28,949 nt of DNA from a virus. The stretch spans positions 1 through 28,949 of the IMG/VR virus record IMGVR_UViG_3300009068_000140, one strand, 5' to 3'. Positions 7,480-16,800 of this stretch are shown one piece after another; positions within the stretch are counted from its first letter, which is position 1, and each line of letters starts with the position of its first letter. The translations under genes were made by a program, and so were the position numbers. The notes beneath the pieces are model-generated. The model was not told the DNA's origin and did no database searches. It saw nothing but the letters and a program-made list of their open reading frames with translations.

Positions 7480-8394
7480 TTAGATCCCAGGGGTTCCGAA
7501 AACGCCGCGTGGGTCAGTCCAACCCAGCACGTAACGCTCTGTCGCTTTGTAGCGCATGGAGTCAGTCTCAAAGTCGCCTTCCATAGACTTCTCCAAGCCA
7601 CGACGCATCAACAGCTTCAAACCGTCTGGCGCATCGGTCTGGACCCACCAAGCGGTGGTAGACGTGATACGCGACAGATTGCCCTGACCTTCAGCCAGCA
7701 AGCCCATAGACTTGACCGGGTTGATGTCATTGTCAGCAGTGCCGCTGCGCAGTACAGACTTGAGTAGCACTTCGGCCTGGAACACATTGCTGGGTCCAGA
7801 AACGATTTTCTTTGGCACCAGACGAATACGCTTGCCGTTGTTGTCAACAGCGTTGCGAATCTGAACCAAAATCTGCTCAAGCGATGTTTGCGACAGAGCG
7901 GCAGCGGTAGTTAGCTGGTTGCTAAACGTACCACTGACAATCGGGTGGGCTGTAGACACCAAAGAAACACCGTCACCACCCAGATACGCGCTGTTGAAGG
8001 CACGGTTCAAGATGTTGGCAGCCAGGGTTTCCTTAGTCTCAATCAGCGACTGAGCCAAGTGCTTGGCGTAAGTCTGACCGATGCGGATGTGGTCACCGTC
8101 TTCAACGAGCACCTTGGTCAACGCGAAGGCCAAGCCAAACACTTTGTAAAGGTAACGCTGAATAAAGAGCACACCACCGCTTTGGTAGGTCACAGCCATG
8201 CCGTCAGGCAACTCAGGAGCCGCGCCGAAACCGTACAAGACGGGCTCTTCGTGGTAATTCCGAGGAATGCCTTTTTGCTCACGGAAGACCATCTTCCATT
8301 CGTCAGCACGTTGCTCATAAACGCCGTCGAACACCTCGTTCATAATCGGCTCAACAACCGACCTAAAGTCGGTACTGCGCATTGGGGTAGCCAT
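7480..8394 (-). CDS. Major capsid protein (HK97-fold, Mu-like head subunit type)
   Basis: A 304-residue protein with a strong ribosome site (AAGGAGG). The N-terminal arm (FRSVVEPIMNEVFDGVYEQR) and the segment STAHPIVSGTFSNQLTTAA, followed by LSQTSLEQILVQIRNAVDNNGKRI and LVPKKIVSGP, are characteristic of HK97-fold major head proteins of the Mu gpT-like type. The C-terminal part (GLKLLMRRGLEKSMEGDFET, then RYVLGWTDPRGVFG) also fits. About 415 copies would form a T=7 shell, if the head is T=7. It lies after the scaffold and decoration genes, the normal head-module order. No protease gene is seen nearby. Confidence 0.9.
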   Translation of the reverse strand: MATPMRSTDFRSVVEPIMNEVFDGVYEQRADEWKMVFREQKGIPRNYHEEPVLYGFGAAPELPDGMAVTYQSGGVLFIQRYLYKVFGLAFALTKVLVEDGDHIRIGQTYAKHLAQSLIETKETLAANILNRAFNSAYLGGDGVSLVSTAHPIVSGTFSNQLTTAAALSQTSLEQILVQIRNAVDNNGKRIRLVPKKIVSGPSNVFQAEVLLKSVLRSGTADNDINPVKSMGLLAEGQGNLSRITSTTAWWVQTDAPDGLKLLMRRGLEKSMEGDFETDSMRYKATERYVLGWTDPRGVFGTPGI

Positions 8395-8407
8395 TTGTCA
8401 GCCCTCC

Positions 8408-9007
8408 TTAGATTGAGTTAACAGCAGCTTTGTAGATATGCTCGTTGATACGAACAATGGCTACAATGTATGCGTCTGTTATGGAGTCGTTGATTTCGCC
8501 CGCAAAGCCAGTCAACTGGAATTGACCAGATGTGGTTTCGATGACGCCGATTTGGGTGTTTGACAACCCTGTTGAGGTGGAACCGCCAGGCGAGGCCACA
8601 ACCCAATCCATCTGTTCACCAACGGCAGTTTGCATAGTCGTGGTGCCAGGTGTACCCGGATTAGAGTACTGCACGTTGAACAGAGTTTCCGGATCGTCAT
8701 AGACCCAAGCCGTAATATCCGTTGCGGTTACTCCAGAAGGCCAGTACGATGATAGGGTTGGCTTGCCCAATGCATCGGTATATTGGCAGCCGGCAAAGAT
8801 GCCGAGCAGCAAAATACCAGCAACAGTTCCTGAGCGAGTGCCGTCAGATGTGCCGAGTTGAACAGTACCTGCATCCACCAACTTTACGGGGTCTCCCTCG
8901 AAAATGTTGGCAGCGTAAGTGCTGGCGATTGTGTAGGCTTTAGGGCGCATCTGTCCACTGTTGTGGAAACTTGCCCTAAAACCAAAGGGTGCGCTAGTCG
9001 AGGACAT
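8408..9007 (-). CDS. Head decoration/stabilisation-like protein (199 aa)
   Basis: A 199-residue protein encoded immediately before the capsid gene. It begins MSSTSAPFGFRASFHNSGQ and contains KAYTIASTYAANIFEGDPVKL and GTRSGTVAGILLGIFAGCQY-like strands (LLLGIFAGC at about 66-74). This arrangement of a short N-terminal arm followed by a beta-barrel matches capsid-neighbour proteins annotated as decoration or stabilising proteins in many phages. It probably sits on the outside of the shell. Based on pattern and gene order. Confidence 0.6.
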   Translation of the reverse strand: MSSTSAPFGFRASFHNSGQMRPKAYTIASTYAANIFEGDPVKLVDAGTVQLGTSDGTRSGTVAGILLLGIFAGCQYTDALGKPTLSSYWPSGVTATDITAWVYDDPETLFNVQYSNPGTPGTTTMQTAVGEQMDWVVASPGGSTSTGLSNTQIGVIETTSGQFQLTGFAGEINDSITDAYIVAIVRINEHIYKAAVNSI

Positions 9008-9036
9008 TAGCTTTCTCCTAAGGGGTTAAAAGTCTG

Positions 9037-9567
9037 TCAAGCAAGATCAAACTGAGCTTGCCGCTTTTGTCCCAATTCTGTATTACCATCGCCCAGCGTC
9101 AACTTCGATTTAGATGATCGTGCTTGTTGCTCAAGGAAGTCAGCCGTATCGGTGAGCTTTTCCTCTTCGCGCAGAGGGGCATCGTGATGGGCTTCGCGCA
9201 TGTACTTTTCGTACAAACTCATGGGCAACTTAAACGCAAGCATCTCATTGACCCCAATGAATCCGGACCAATCACCTGTTTTAAGGGTGGCGTATTCCCA
9301 GCCAGGAACATCTTCTGGCTTGATGGGCTGATAGCCCAAGCGGATACGAGTTTGGATAGAGTCACGTGGGTTCGTCGTTGTTAGCCAGCAAGGATGCCAG
9401 CCGGGCAGCTTTGGTAAGTCAGGTAACGAGGACTGGAAAAACTGTTGACGGAACATTTCAACTCGCTCATCATCGGACAACTCACGATTCTCAGTCGCCG
9501 TGCGGTCTTGCACAGCGCGTTGCTCGCGATTGTCACCAGCGGATTTCTTTAAGCGTTCGTCGGACAT
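9037..9567 (-). CDS. Head-module protein between scaffold and decoration (176 aa), function unknown
   Basis: A 176-residue hydrophilic protein with a strong AAAGGAG site. It has a charged helical N-terminus (ERLKKSAGDNREQRAVQ, then LSDDERVEMFRQQFFQS) and a compact Trp/Pro core (LPGWHPCWLTTTNPRDSI, RIRLGYQPIKPEDVPGWEY). The C-terminus is helical and Lys/Gln-rich. Similar proteins occur beside scaffold genes in phages, but I know no function. It could be a minor head protein or a scaffold partner. Confidence 0.6.
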   Translation of the reverse strand: MSDERLKKSAGDNREQRAVQDRTATENRELSDDERVEMFRQQFFQSSLPDLPKLPGWHPCWLTTTNPRDSIQTRIRLGYQPIKPEDVPGWEYATLKTGDWSGFIGVNEMLAFKLPMSLYEKYMREAHHDAPLREEEKLTDTADFLEQQARSSKSKLTLGDGNTELGQKRQAQFDLA

Positions 9568-9590
9568 ATTCTCGCTCCTTTCAGCGATTG

Positions 9591-9608
9591 TTGAGGATTA
9601 TACCTCAA
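9591..9608 (-). promoter_or_regulatory. TATAAT box inside a perfect inverted repeat (candidate capsid-module promoter)
   Basis: On the minus strand TTGAGG-TATAAT-CCTCAA is a 6-bp perfect inverted repeat whose loop is a consensus -10 box. Upstream is an A/T-tract region (9609-9632) that could act as an UP element; no good -35 is visible. It lies 24 bases before the start of the 176-residue gene and upstream of decoration and capsid genes. It could be an extra late promoter or a small hairpin. Confidence 0.35.
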
Positions 9609-9628
9609 TTTTTGAAAAATAAAGTTTT

Positions 9629-10540
9629 TTATGCTTGATTGCGTTGATTGCGGTCGTATTCTGCGTATCGAGCAGCGTATTTCTTGCGCAAAATAGGGTC
9701 ATCCCACACCCCTGCCTCAATCAGAGCTTGCTTTCGTTCTGGATTGATGTAGACTTCATTGCGAGTTGAGGTTGGCGCGTGTTCTCGGCCAGAACCAACG
9801 ACAGGACCGCCTCGTGCAACCCGTGTTTCGGTCTTAAACCGCTCCGGCAGGCGGCGAGCGGCACGACGTTTGAGTTCTGCCCAATATTCGTCAGACTTAG
9901 AGTCGTAGCCGTCCCTATTTAGCGATTGGTCAATTGCTAGAACAATTGCGCTATCCTCGTCACGCCCATTGACGTCATACCAAGGGTGGTCAGCCATGAA
10001 GTCCCTGGCGTGGTTCAGGGTAGCTTCATCAACTTGCTGTTGCGGCTTTACCGGCGCTTGTGAAGCCTGCGCTTTAATAGCATGGAGTTGATTGATTTTG
10101 GCCAACGCCTGGTCTCGGTACTTCAACGCCTGCGCCACGTCAGCACCGTTGCTTGACTCAATGGCTTTAGCGATGACCCGGTCTGACATTTCAGCCTCTT
10201 CTTGCGCACGACGGATGTGCGCGTCAATGTTCTGCAAGTCCGTCTGGTGAGCGCGCTGCTCCTGCGCCCCCATGCGACGTTCTAGCTCGTCATTGCGCTT
10301 GCGCAGGAAGTCTAGTTCTGTTTTGTCGCGAGTGATTGCCTTGTCTTTGCGGTCACGGCGCTCAACTTTCTCTAACCGACGCCGTTCACGGATTGCTTCC
10401 CGCTCAGAGTCAGTGCCGCTGTCTTCGTCAGCCTTAATTCGATCATCATCCTCATCGTCTTGAGGCGGTTTGTCTTCCAAAATGACAAGGTCTTCTAGAG
10501 GCTTTTTGTCCTCGTCGTTCTCGTTCAGGGTTTCAGCCAT
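9629..10540 (-). CDS. Scaffolding protein
   Basis: A 303-residue, highly charged, helix-forming protein. The first ~45 residues are strongly acidic (EDKPPQDDEDDDRIKADEDSG). Residues 46-95 are mixed-charge coiled coil (REAIRERRRLEKVERRDRKD) and further helices follow (RAQEEAEMSDRVIAKAIES). The C-terminus is basic and aromatic (KYAARYAEYDRNQRNQ), suited to bind capsid subunits. Charge, low complexity and position between portal and capsid are typical of internal scaffolds that guide procapsid assembly and then leave. AAAGGAG precedes the start. Confidence 0.8.
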   Translation of the reverse strand: MAETLNENDEDKKPLEDLVILEDKPPQDDEDDDRIKADEDSGTDSEREAIRERRRLEKVERRDRKDKAITRDKTELDFLRKRNDELERRMGAQEQRAHQTDLQNIDAHIRRAQEEAEMSDRVIAKAIESSNGADVAQALKYRDQALAKINQLHAIKAQASQAPVKPQQQVDEATLNHARDFMADHPWYDVNGRDEDSAIVLAIDQSLNRDGYDSKSDEYWAELKRRAARRLPERFKTETRVARGGPVVGSGREHAPTSTRNEVYINPERKQALIEAGVWDDPILRKKYAARYAEYDRNQRNQA

Positions 10541-10553
10541 TTCTCATCTCCTT

Positions 10554-10961
10554 TCAGATGAATGCACGAATGGACAGCGGATCGACGTTAACTCGCCCGA
10601 TGATGTCCAAGTCGTTAAAGATTACAAACAGCGCCGATTCGCCGTTTGACATGGGAACCTCCCACCTATCGCCACCATACTTGGCAACTCGCACATACTC
10701 ACCCTCCTCGCACCAAGAACCCTCGGGCCAACTGGCCATCGTGTTGCGATTCTTGAATGCCAAGGGGCCAATTGAGATGACTTTGGCTACCTGAGTATTC
10801 CACTTTTCAGTGTCTCGGGAGCCCACATCTAAAATTATGCCCGAAGCGGTGCGTTGTTTGGGACTGCGAATTTGTACCAGAACACGGCTCCCAAAAGGCT
10901 GAATGCCGGCTTCTGCAGCCGGAAAAGCCTCTGCCATTGCGTCCTCATAAGTCATTGCCAC
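10554..10961 (-). CDS. Phage GroES-like co-chaperonin
   Basis: A 135-residue protein starting at a GTG (10961-10959), 7 bases after GAGGAG; the ATG two codons later is less well spaced. The core aligns by eye with GroES/Cpn10: IQPFGSRVLVQI (IRPLHDRVIVK in GroES), the mobile-loop signature SGIIL (40-44; GGIVL in GroES), TQVAKVISIGP, and a C-terminal EYVRVAKYGG, then ALFVIFNDLDIIGRV. A ~20-residue insertion (KNRNTMASWPEGSWCEEG) replaces the short roof-loop area. In T4 and RB49, gp31/CocO replace host GroES so that GroEL can fold the capsid protein. The location between portal and scaffold suggests the same job here. Confidence 0.85.
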   Translation of the reverse strand: MAMTYEDAMAEAFPAAEAGIQPFGSRVLVQIRSPKQRTASGIILDVGSRDTEKWNTQVAKVISIGPLAFKNRNTMASWPEGSWCEEGEYVRVAKYGGDRWEVPMSNGESALFVIFNDLDIIGRVNVDPLSIRAFI

Positions 10962-11142
10962 TGTTTTTCTCCTCTTCCAAAATGGTAAAAAGTACATCTA
11001 ACGCTGCGTCGTAACCTGATACAACGCCCACGCGATAGCCGTACTCAAAGGCATCGCGGTTTTGAGGACGCTTGAGTGATTCAAGCGCAAAACTTGCTTG
11101 CGCGGCTTTTAGCCGATGCAACAAAACGTCTTCTATTCTCAC
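10945..11142 (-). CDS. Small helical protein (65 aa), function unknown
   Basis: A 65-residue helical protein starting with a GTG that overlaps the previous stop as GTGA. Its end overlaps the co-chaperonin start by 17 bases. The sequence (RIEDVLLHRLKAAQASFALES, then FEYGYRVGVVSGYDAALDVLF and EEEKNSG) suggests a small helical bundle. I do not recognise a named family. The coupling to a co-chaperonin and portal implies a head-assembly role or simple hitchhiking. Confidence 0.6.
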   Translation of the reverse strand: MRIEDVLLHRLKAAQASFALESLKRPQNRDAFEYGYRVGVVSGYDAALDVLFTILEEEKNSGNDL

Positions 11143-11267
11143 GCAGGCGTCTTTGGCATTGCGGGCGCTGCGGGCAGGGTCTGGCCAGTTACGGGCTCTC
11201 CTGCCGCCATGCGGTGGTGTTGCTTGACCGCGCCGTTATTCATTGGGACTGCGGGGGTATTGTTCAT
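11139..11267 (-). CDS. Tiny Ala/Pro-rich protein (42 aa)
   Basis: A 42-codon frame from the ATG at 11267-11265, preceded by AGGAGA at good spacing. It fills exactly the gap between portal stop (11286) and the GTG of the next gene, which it overlaps by 4 bases. The product is Asn/Ala/Pro-rich (MNNTPAVPMNNGAV, then GQTLPAAPAMPKTPA) and probably disordered. No function is known. The perfect fit to the gap and its ribosome site support it being translated. Confidence 0.55.
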   Translation of the reverse strand: MNNTPAVPMNNGAVKQHHRMAAGEPVTGQTLPAAPAMPKTPA

Positions 11268-11285
11268 CGTGGTTTCTCCTGTGTG

Positions 11286-13874
11286 TCAAGTGCCGGGATT
11301 GACGCCTGTACCTGTTGAGACGGCAAACTTCTCGCCCGTAGCTAACTCGGTTGCAGCTAAGCGTAGGGCTGTGTTGTTGTCGTCGGTGTTCATTTGATAG
11401 CGGGTTTGCAGTTCGATCTTTGTGCGCTCGTTCGCTGATTGCTCTTTGAGGATTGTTTGCTGAGCGTCTTCTGCCATCTTTTGTGCATTTTGCTGTGCAT
11501 CTTGCTGCACTTTGACTTGCTCAAGTTGTAGCTTAGCTTGCTCAAGTTGCATATTAACTTGTTCAGCCTGTATAGCTTGCTGCATTTTTGCTTGCTCAAG
11601 TTGAGCGGTTTGCTGCATTTTTGCTTGCTCAAGTTGAGCGGTTTGCTGCATTTTTGCCTGATCAAGTTGTGTGCGTTGCTGTAGTGCTTGGCCTTGCAAC
11701 TGCGCATTGAGTTGTGCTACTTGCATGCTGCTGTCTGGCGGCATAGGCGGTTGAGGTTTAAACTGCTGAGCAGCTTGGTCAATCTGTGCCAACTCTTGGG
11801 CAAAGCCGCTAAGCTGTTGCTCAATGATTTCTTGCACCTTGAGAATCACCTTGACCTGTTGCTCTGCTTCTTTCTCAATCAAGTCCTTCTTCTGCGCAAC
11901 GTCCACTGCCTCATGAGCCTCAGTCAGATAGTAGTTCAGCAAGTGGTCGCGCAGGTGAGTGGCCATCGGGAACATGTAGGTTTTAACGATGGCCGGGTTC
12001 TGGCCAAACAGCGGCGACTTCAGAAACGCCAAGTGTGTTTTGAGGTGAGCAATGTGGTCTTGCTGCGGCAGAACATAAACAGGAGTTCCCATAACTGCAG
12101 CCACGTTCTCGCTCACCGGGTCAATGTCCTCGGTGCCTGGCGCGGGTTGTAGTACATCGTCAGCGCTGATCTTCAGCGTGCGCAAAAACAATTGCTCAAT
12201 TTTGCGCTGGTCATACATCTGCGGCATGGTGGCCGAGCGTTGCATGAGCGCTTGAGTCTGAGCAAAGCGTTGCGTCTCGCTGAAGATTGCTGGGTCACTT
12301 ACCGGCACAACGTCCATTGGACCGTCAAAGTCTTCTGGCTTGACATCCAAACCAGATGCCTGCGCTTCAATGTCTTCAATGGTCAGGTAGGCGCTGTTGA
12401 TCCGGTGCAGAATCTTAAACACACGGCTCATTGAGCTATGGATGCGCGAGTGAATGCTAGAGAAGACCACCATACCCTGCTCAATCAGGGCCATCGTGGT
12501 ACCAACCGGCTGTGCTTGGTTGGCATCGCTCAGCTTCTCAAAGCTGGTCTGCACAACGCCCTTGCCTGCGTCAACCACAAAGCCTAGTAGCTGAAACAGT
12601 ACAGGGCTAGGACCATTGAACGGCAGCGGCATGGCCAGTTTGCGCACATCATCGATGAGCGCTCCGCCTTCAAGTTCCACAACCTCGGTGGGTTGGACGT
12701 TGAGCGTCTGGCCACCAGGACCGCCTTTTAGCTTGAGCAGGGTTGGGATGTTCTGAATGTGGGCGGAGTCCAGCAGGGCGCGTAAGGCACCTGTAGCTGC
12801 CCCTGACAAGCCGCCAATCATGTGGGTCAGGCCGATGGGGTAAGCACCCCGCCATGGCACAAAGGGGAATTCCACAATCCAGTCAAGTTCTACACGGCGC
12901 TCGTCTTCAGGTTCCCAGTTGCGGTACAGCGCCACGGCCTTGCTGCTGGTCTTGTCAATGCTGATGATGTACGGCTCAACCCCATCACCAAAGTCTAAGT
13001 GGGTGTAGATCTCGAAAATGGTGCGCAGACCGTCTTCATTGTAGGAGGTGTCCTTGCGCCCTTCAATTTTGTCATTGGCAATCGACGCCTTGCTGAAGTC
13101 AGGCACTTCTGGCGAACCAAGGTCAACGTCAATGTACATCTCACATTTGACCCGACGCTGGTACTCCATCTTAGTCACATACTGGACGTGGGTCTTGCGC
13201 TCAGCGCTGTAGAAGTTGGTAGCCGCAAAGGGCAAATACACATCATCGATGGGGATGAACTCAGCGCAAGGGCGCAGGTATTGGGCGCTCCACATCATTT
13301 TGAGGTACTGAGCACCGCCCAAGGGCAGTTGGGTACTGAGCTGCTCTAACTCACCACGGAACTCAACCATCTGCTCAGTAGCCTGCCAGTTCATGTAGTC
13401 AGTCTTGCGCTCGGCCTTGGCGACCTTGTCCTTCTCCTTCTCGCCTAGGATCTTGCTCTTGACTGGGCCGCCAGGAGGGAAGATCTCCTTCATCACTCGG
13501 CTAGAGAAGTCCACGCAGGCTTCCACCAGCATGGGGTGGACAACCTTTGTTGAGCCGGTGAACTGCGCACCGCCCGGTGCATCGTCACCTAAGCCAGTAC
13601 GGCGCAAGCCTTCCTCGTAGAGCTTGTCTCGCTTCTGCCGTGCGTCTTTGTCCTTGGCAACCTTGTCTAGCAGGTCGGTGACGGCGTCTTGCAAGTCGGC
13701 TTGGTCAACCTCGTCAACAATGTTGGCAAAGTGCGCTTGCTTTTGGCGTTGGTCGTCCTCGTTCTTGAGTTTGACCATTGCGCCGCCGTCATCAGTATCC
13801 TCGGTGTCTGACTCGTCATCATCTACCTCAACGATTTCGTCTTCTTCAATGGTCAGGTCTGTATTTTTAGGCAT
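11286..13874 (-). CDS. Portal protein with long Gln-rich C-terminal coiled coil
   Basis: I use the ATG at 13874-13872 (862 aa), 8 bases inside the preceding gene. The protein has an acidic N-terminus, then a portal-type body (HPMLVEACVDFSSRVMKEIFP, YLKMMWSAQYLRPCAEFIP, WIVEFPFVPWRGAYPIGLTH, then a clip/stem region around GFVVDAGKGVVQTSFEKLS). Twelve copies would form the DNA-entry ring where terminase docks. From about residue 719 to 809 the sequence is Gln/Ala/Leu-rich with 11-residue repeats (EQAKMQQTAQL). P22 gp1 has a long C-terminal helical barrel, and this region could be its counterpart. The length is more than the usual 500-750 residues, mostly because of this tail. Confidence 0.9.
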   Translation of the reverse strand: MPKNTDLTIEEDEIVEVDDDESDTEDTDDGGAMVKLKNEDDQRQKQAHFANIVDEVDQADLQDAVTDLLDKVAKDKDARQKRDKLYEEGLRRTGLGDDAPGGAQFTGSTKVVHPMLVEACVDFSSRVMKEIFPPGGPVKSKILGEKEKDKVAKAERKTDYMNWQATEQMVEFRGELEQLSTQLPLGGAQYLKMMWSAQYLRPCAEFIPIDDVYLPFAATNFYSAERKTHVQYVTKMEYQRRVKCEMYIDVDLGSPEVPDFSKASIANDKIEGRKDTSYNEDGLRTIFEIYTHLDFGDGVEPYIISIDKTSSKAVALYRNWEPEDERRVELDWIVEFPFVPWRGAYPIGLTHMIGGLSGAATGALRALLDSAHIQNIPTLLKLKGGPGGQTLNVQPTEVVELEGGALIDDVRKLAMPLPFNGPSPVLFQLLGFVVDAGKGVVQTSFEKLSDANQAQPVGTTMALIEQGMVVFSSIHSRIHSSMSRVFKILHRINSAYLTIEDIEAQASGLDVKPEDFDGPMDVVPVSDPAIFSETQRFAQTQALMQRSATMPQMYDQRKIEQLFLRTLKISADDVLQPAPGTEDIDPVSENVAAVMGTPVYVLPQQDHIAHLKTHLAFLKSPLFGQNPAIVKTYMFPMATHLRDHLLNYYLTEAHEAVDVAQKKDLIEKEAEQQVKVILKVQEIIEQQLSGFAQELAQIDQAAQQFKPQPPMPPDSSMQVAQLNAQLQGQALQQRTQLDQAKMQQTAQLEQAKMQQTAQLEQAKMQQAIQAEQVNMQLEQAKLQLEQVKVQQDAQQNAQKMAEDAQQTILKEQSANERTKIELQTRYQMNTDDNNTALRLAATELATGEKFAVSTGTGVNPGT
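11581..11646 (-). repeat. 33-bp tandem repeat in the portal gene
   Basis: Two identical 33-base units (11581-11613 and 11614-11646), with a diverged third unit starting at 11647, encode the 11-residue repeat EQAKMQQTAQL. The exact DNA identity, including third positions, suggests recent unit duplication by slippage inside the coiled-coil coding region. Confidence 0.85.
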
Positions 13875-16800
13875 ATGCACTTTCACGTTGCGCAACTATT
13901 TGCTGGATGCGTTCAGGATCATACTCATCATCTAAGCCAGCAATGATTTGTTGAATTTTAATTGGGTCAAAATTGGTTGAGACTAAGCCGCCGTGGGCCA
14001 TGCCTTCGGGTTTAGGAGCAAACTCAGCTTTAAATGCCTCGAGCTCCTCATCAGTCATGAACGCGGGTCGGCCTTCTATAGCCTTACCAGCAGCGCGGGC
14101 ATCATGTAGCCCTGCATTCGCCAAGTCATTAACTTCAGACCAATTGCCACTCTTGACAAAGTCCTGCACGAATGGTAGGTACTCATCAGCAGGTTTTTTG
14201 TTCCTGAAGCCTTTGATTTGAATGATTCTTTCAGGTCCAGACTTATCATCACGTTTCCATGCGTCAAAGGTGGTGTACCCAGGTCTAGTTTCAATTGTCA
14301 CCTGTGGTTGACCTTTTGCATCACGTAGTGAATAAATGCTAGCTTCACCTTCTCGAATGGCGGTTATGCCTCCTGCGCCATAGTTACCTTGAATGCCATA
14401 CCCGCCGACAGAGTGGCCCATGACGTCGCCTTCATACTTTAAGGCCTTTTTAAGCGGGTCATTCTTAAAATACTGAGGATAATTTTCCCTAAGATCATCA
14501 AAAGCGTAAGTATAATTGTCGTGCGAAACCAGCAATTCACCTTTAGAATTTCGAATAACGTATTCGTCACCTTCTTGTTTACCTTTAAGACTTTTAGGTA
14601 AAATATCAAGAGTTGGGTCATGTCTAATTTGCACCCACTTTAAACCAAGCTTATTAGGGGTATCTAATCCGGGAATAGTTGGATACTCTTTGTGCAGGAA
14701 TGTAGCTGCATTGTTGGCAATCAATTGGTTGGCTTCTATCTTCTGTGTGGCACGCCAAGCATTGATGTCAGCCACACGGTCAACCGCTTGAGTCATTGTG
14801 AGCTTGCCTAAGTCGGCAGGGTCAATGAGCAAGTTTTTAGGCAAACCAGATGCAGGATTAGTGGCATTGCGAAGTTCATCAACGAGGTGGTCAAAGCCAA
14901 GGTCACTATTTAAACCGTTATATAAGTTATAAACTGGTGTTTCCGAAGGAACTTTAAAAAGCCAAGGATTTTTTATTTGAACCCCTTGGTAGTCCCCGGT
15001 GGTCAGGTCAGATGCTTTAAGGCTATTGATAAATGAGTCAGACTTGCTTTCCCATGCCTTGGCTTGTGGAGATACACCCATACCCTCTTCTGGGAAACCT
15101 CTCTCTTTGCGTTTACGTCCCATGTCGTATGTGGTTGGTAAAATTTCTGCATGAAGTGCCTCCCTAACTTGCAACAGGTCTCTCTCTTTCTCTAGGCCAA
15201 TCATCTGCTGGCGCATTGAGGTCAGCATCTCAACAGGCACGCCACGCTTTCTAGCCGTTTGTTCCATCTTGGCAGCAAAGGCATCAATCCGACCTTGCAC
15301 CTCAGCCAGCCTAACTGGTTTGTCCACAGCATACTTCTCAGCCATTGCTCGCAACGGATCATTAGGTGTGGCCATTTCATCGCGGATGTACGGTGCAATC
15401 TTCTTGTCAATGAAGTTGTTGACCGGGTCAGGCGGTAAATAATAACCATCTCCTCCTGACTTATCTCTAACAAAACCTCTTGCAATAAAGTCATCAGCTT
15501 CTTCTTGGCTAAATGCAATTGAAGGAGTTCCACGCCGTTTCATTGGACTCACAGATTCTTCCACCGAGCCGGACAACCAGTTGCCGCCAGGCATTTTGAT
15601 GACACCAAGTTGGGCTGCACGGCTGCCAGAAGCAGGTCCGGGGGCAGCTTCAGCAATTGCTTTGGCCGTTGCCTTTGCACTCTTGATGCCATACCGAGCA
15701 AGTGTCGTGGAGCCTGCACCGCCAAGCAAGTTGCCTGCAGCGGTAAATGCTTTACCTGTTGGAGTTTGATTCAACTGAGCACCCGGCAGATACTCGTTAT
15801 AGAACTCAGTGGTTGGTAGCTGTGGAGTAGGGTCTGCACGGCTGCCTATGCCAAATGCACGTAGTGCAGGGAAAGCTGCCAACACTTGCGGCGGCAGTTG
15901 AGAGATGCCTGCACGGGCCAACCCCTCAATGTCTCCTGGCAATCCGGCAGTACCCGCTGCGTAGCCTCGGAGTGCAGATAGTGGTGCATTGGCCGCAGCC
16001 TCACGGTCTTGCAGTGCCCGGCGTGGCTTCATCTGCGGGAATACGCCAAAGGCTGCACCGCCTTCGTCAAAGTGGACTGCGCCGCCCTTGGCAAAGCCTT
16101 CTGGCGGCTCAAGAAAATCAGAAAATTGTCTGGTTGACATAAACCGATTTGCTTCAGGATTAAAATTGACCGCGTAGTTAAACTTGTCAATCCGATCTTT
16201 TGGCAAGTCCCTATCTAAAACTTCTCTTAAAGCCCTCTGAACGCTATGGGTATCCTTTAAATCAACAATGTTGAAGTGGTCCAAATCGGTTACCGTACCC
16301 CATTCACTAGAGTTAAGGAACTTTAACGTTGAGTCTGTGATCTTGTTCTGATACTGTGGGTCGCGACTCTTGTACTCCAGTGCACGGGCACTGGAGAAGT
16401 CATTGCTAACAGGTTTAATCTCTGTGATATTGGATGGGCCGCTGATTGATGCAAGGTAGCGCTTGTAAGATTTAGGCATATTGCTTTGCAACCATGCCAA
16501 TACTTCTTCCGTGTCAACGTCACCATGCGGTGCAAATTCGTTAGAGCCTATATACCTATTGAATTTGCGCTGTTCTGCTGCAGACATTGTTTGCATTATG
16601 TCGTCAACGTCATCCATGATGTCCCCGGAATAGGGGATAGATGTAATCTTTGCTTGTGCATGAGGGCGGCCATCGGCATCTATCAAAGTAGTAAGCCGAT
16701 TTGGCCCAGAGCCATAACTCTTAGCTAACCCTTCGCCTTGAGTACACCAACCACCTTGCTTACCAATGGTAGTGCAAAGGTTCAACCCAATCTTGTCGGT

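Noticed and set aside
7945-8421. 158-codon plus-strand frame opposite the capsid gene
   Set aside because: The minus strand encodes a clear HK97-type capsid protein over the same bases, and the plus frame shows no motif.
11688-12152. 154-codon plus-strand frame inside the portal gene
   Set aside because: Composition is a Leu/His/Arg-rich antisense shadow of the portal, and the portal frame has recognisable family features.
13875-13895. Alternative TTG start adding seven residues to the portal
   Set aside because: A TTG start is less likely than the ATG at 13874 and the extra residues add nothing recognisable.
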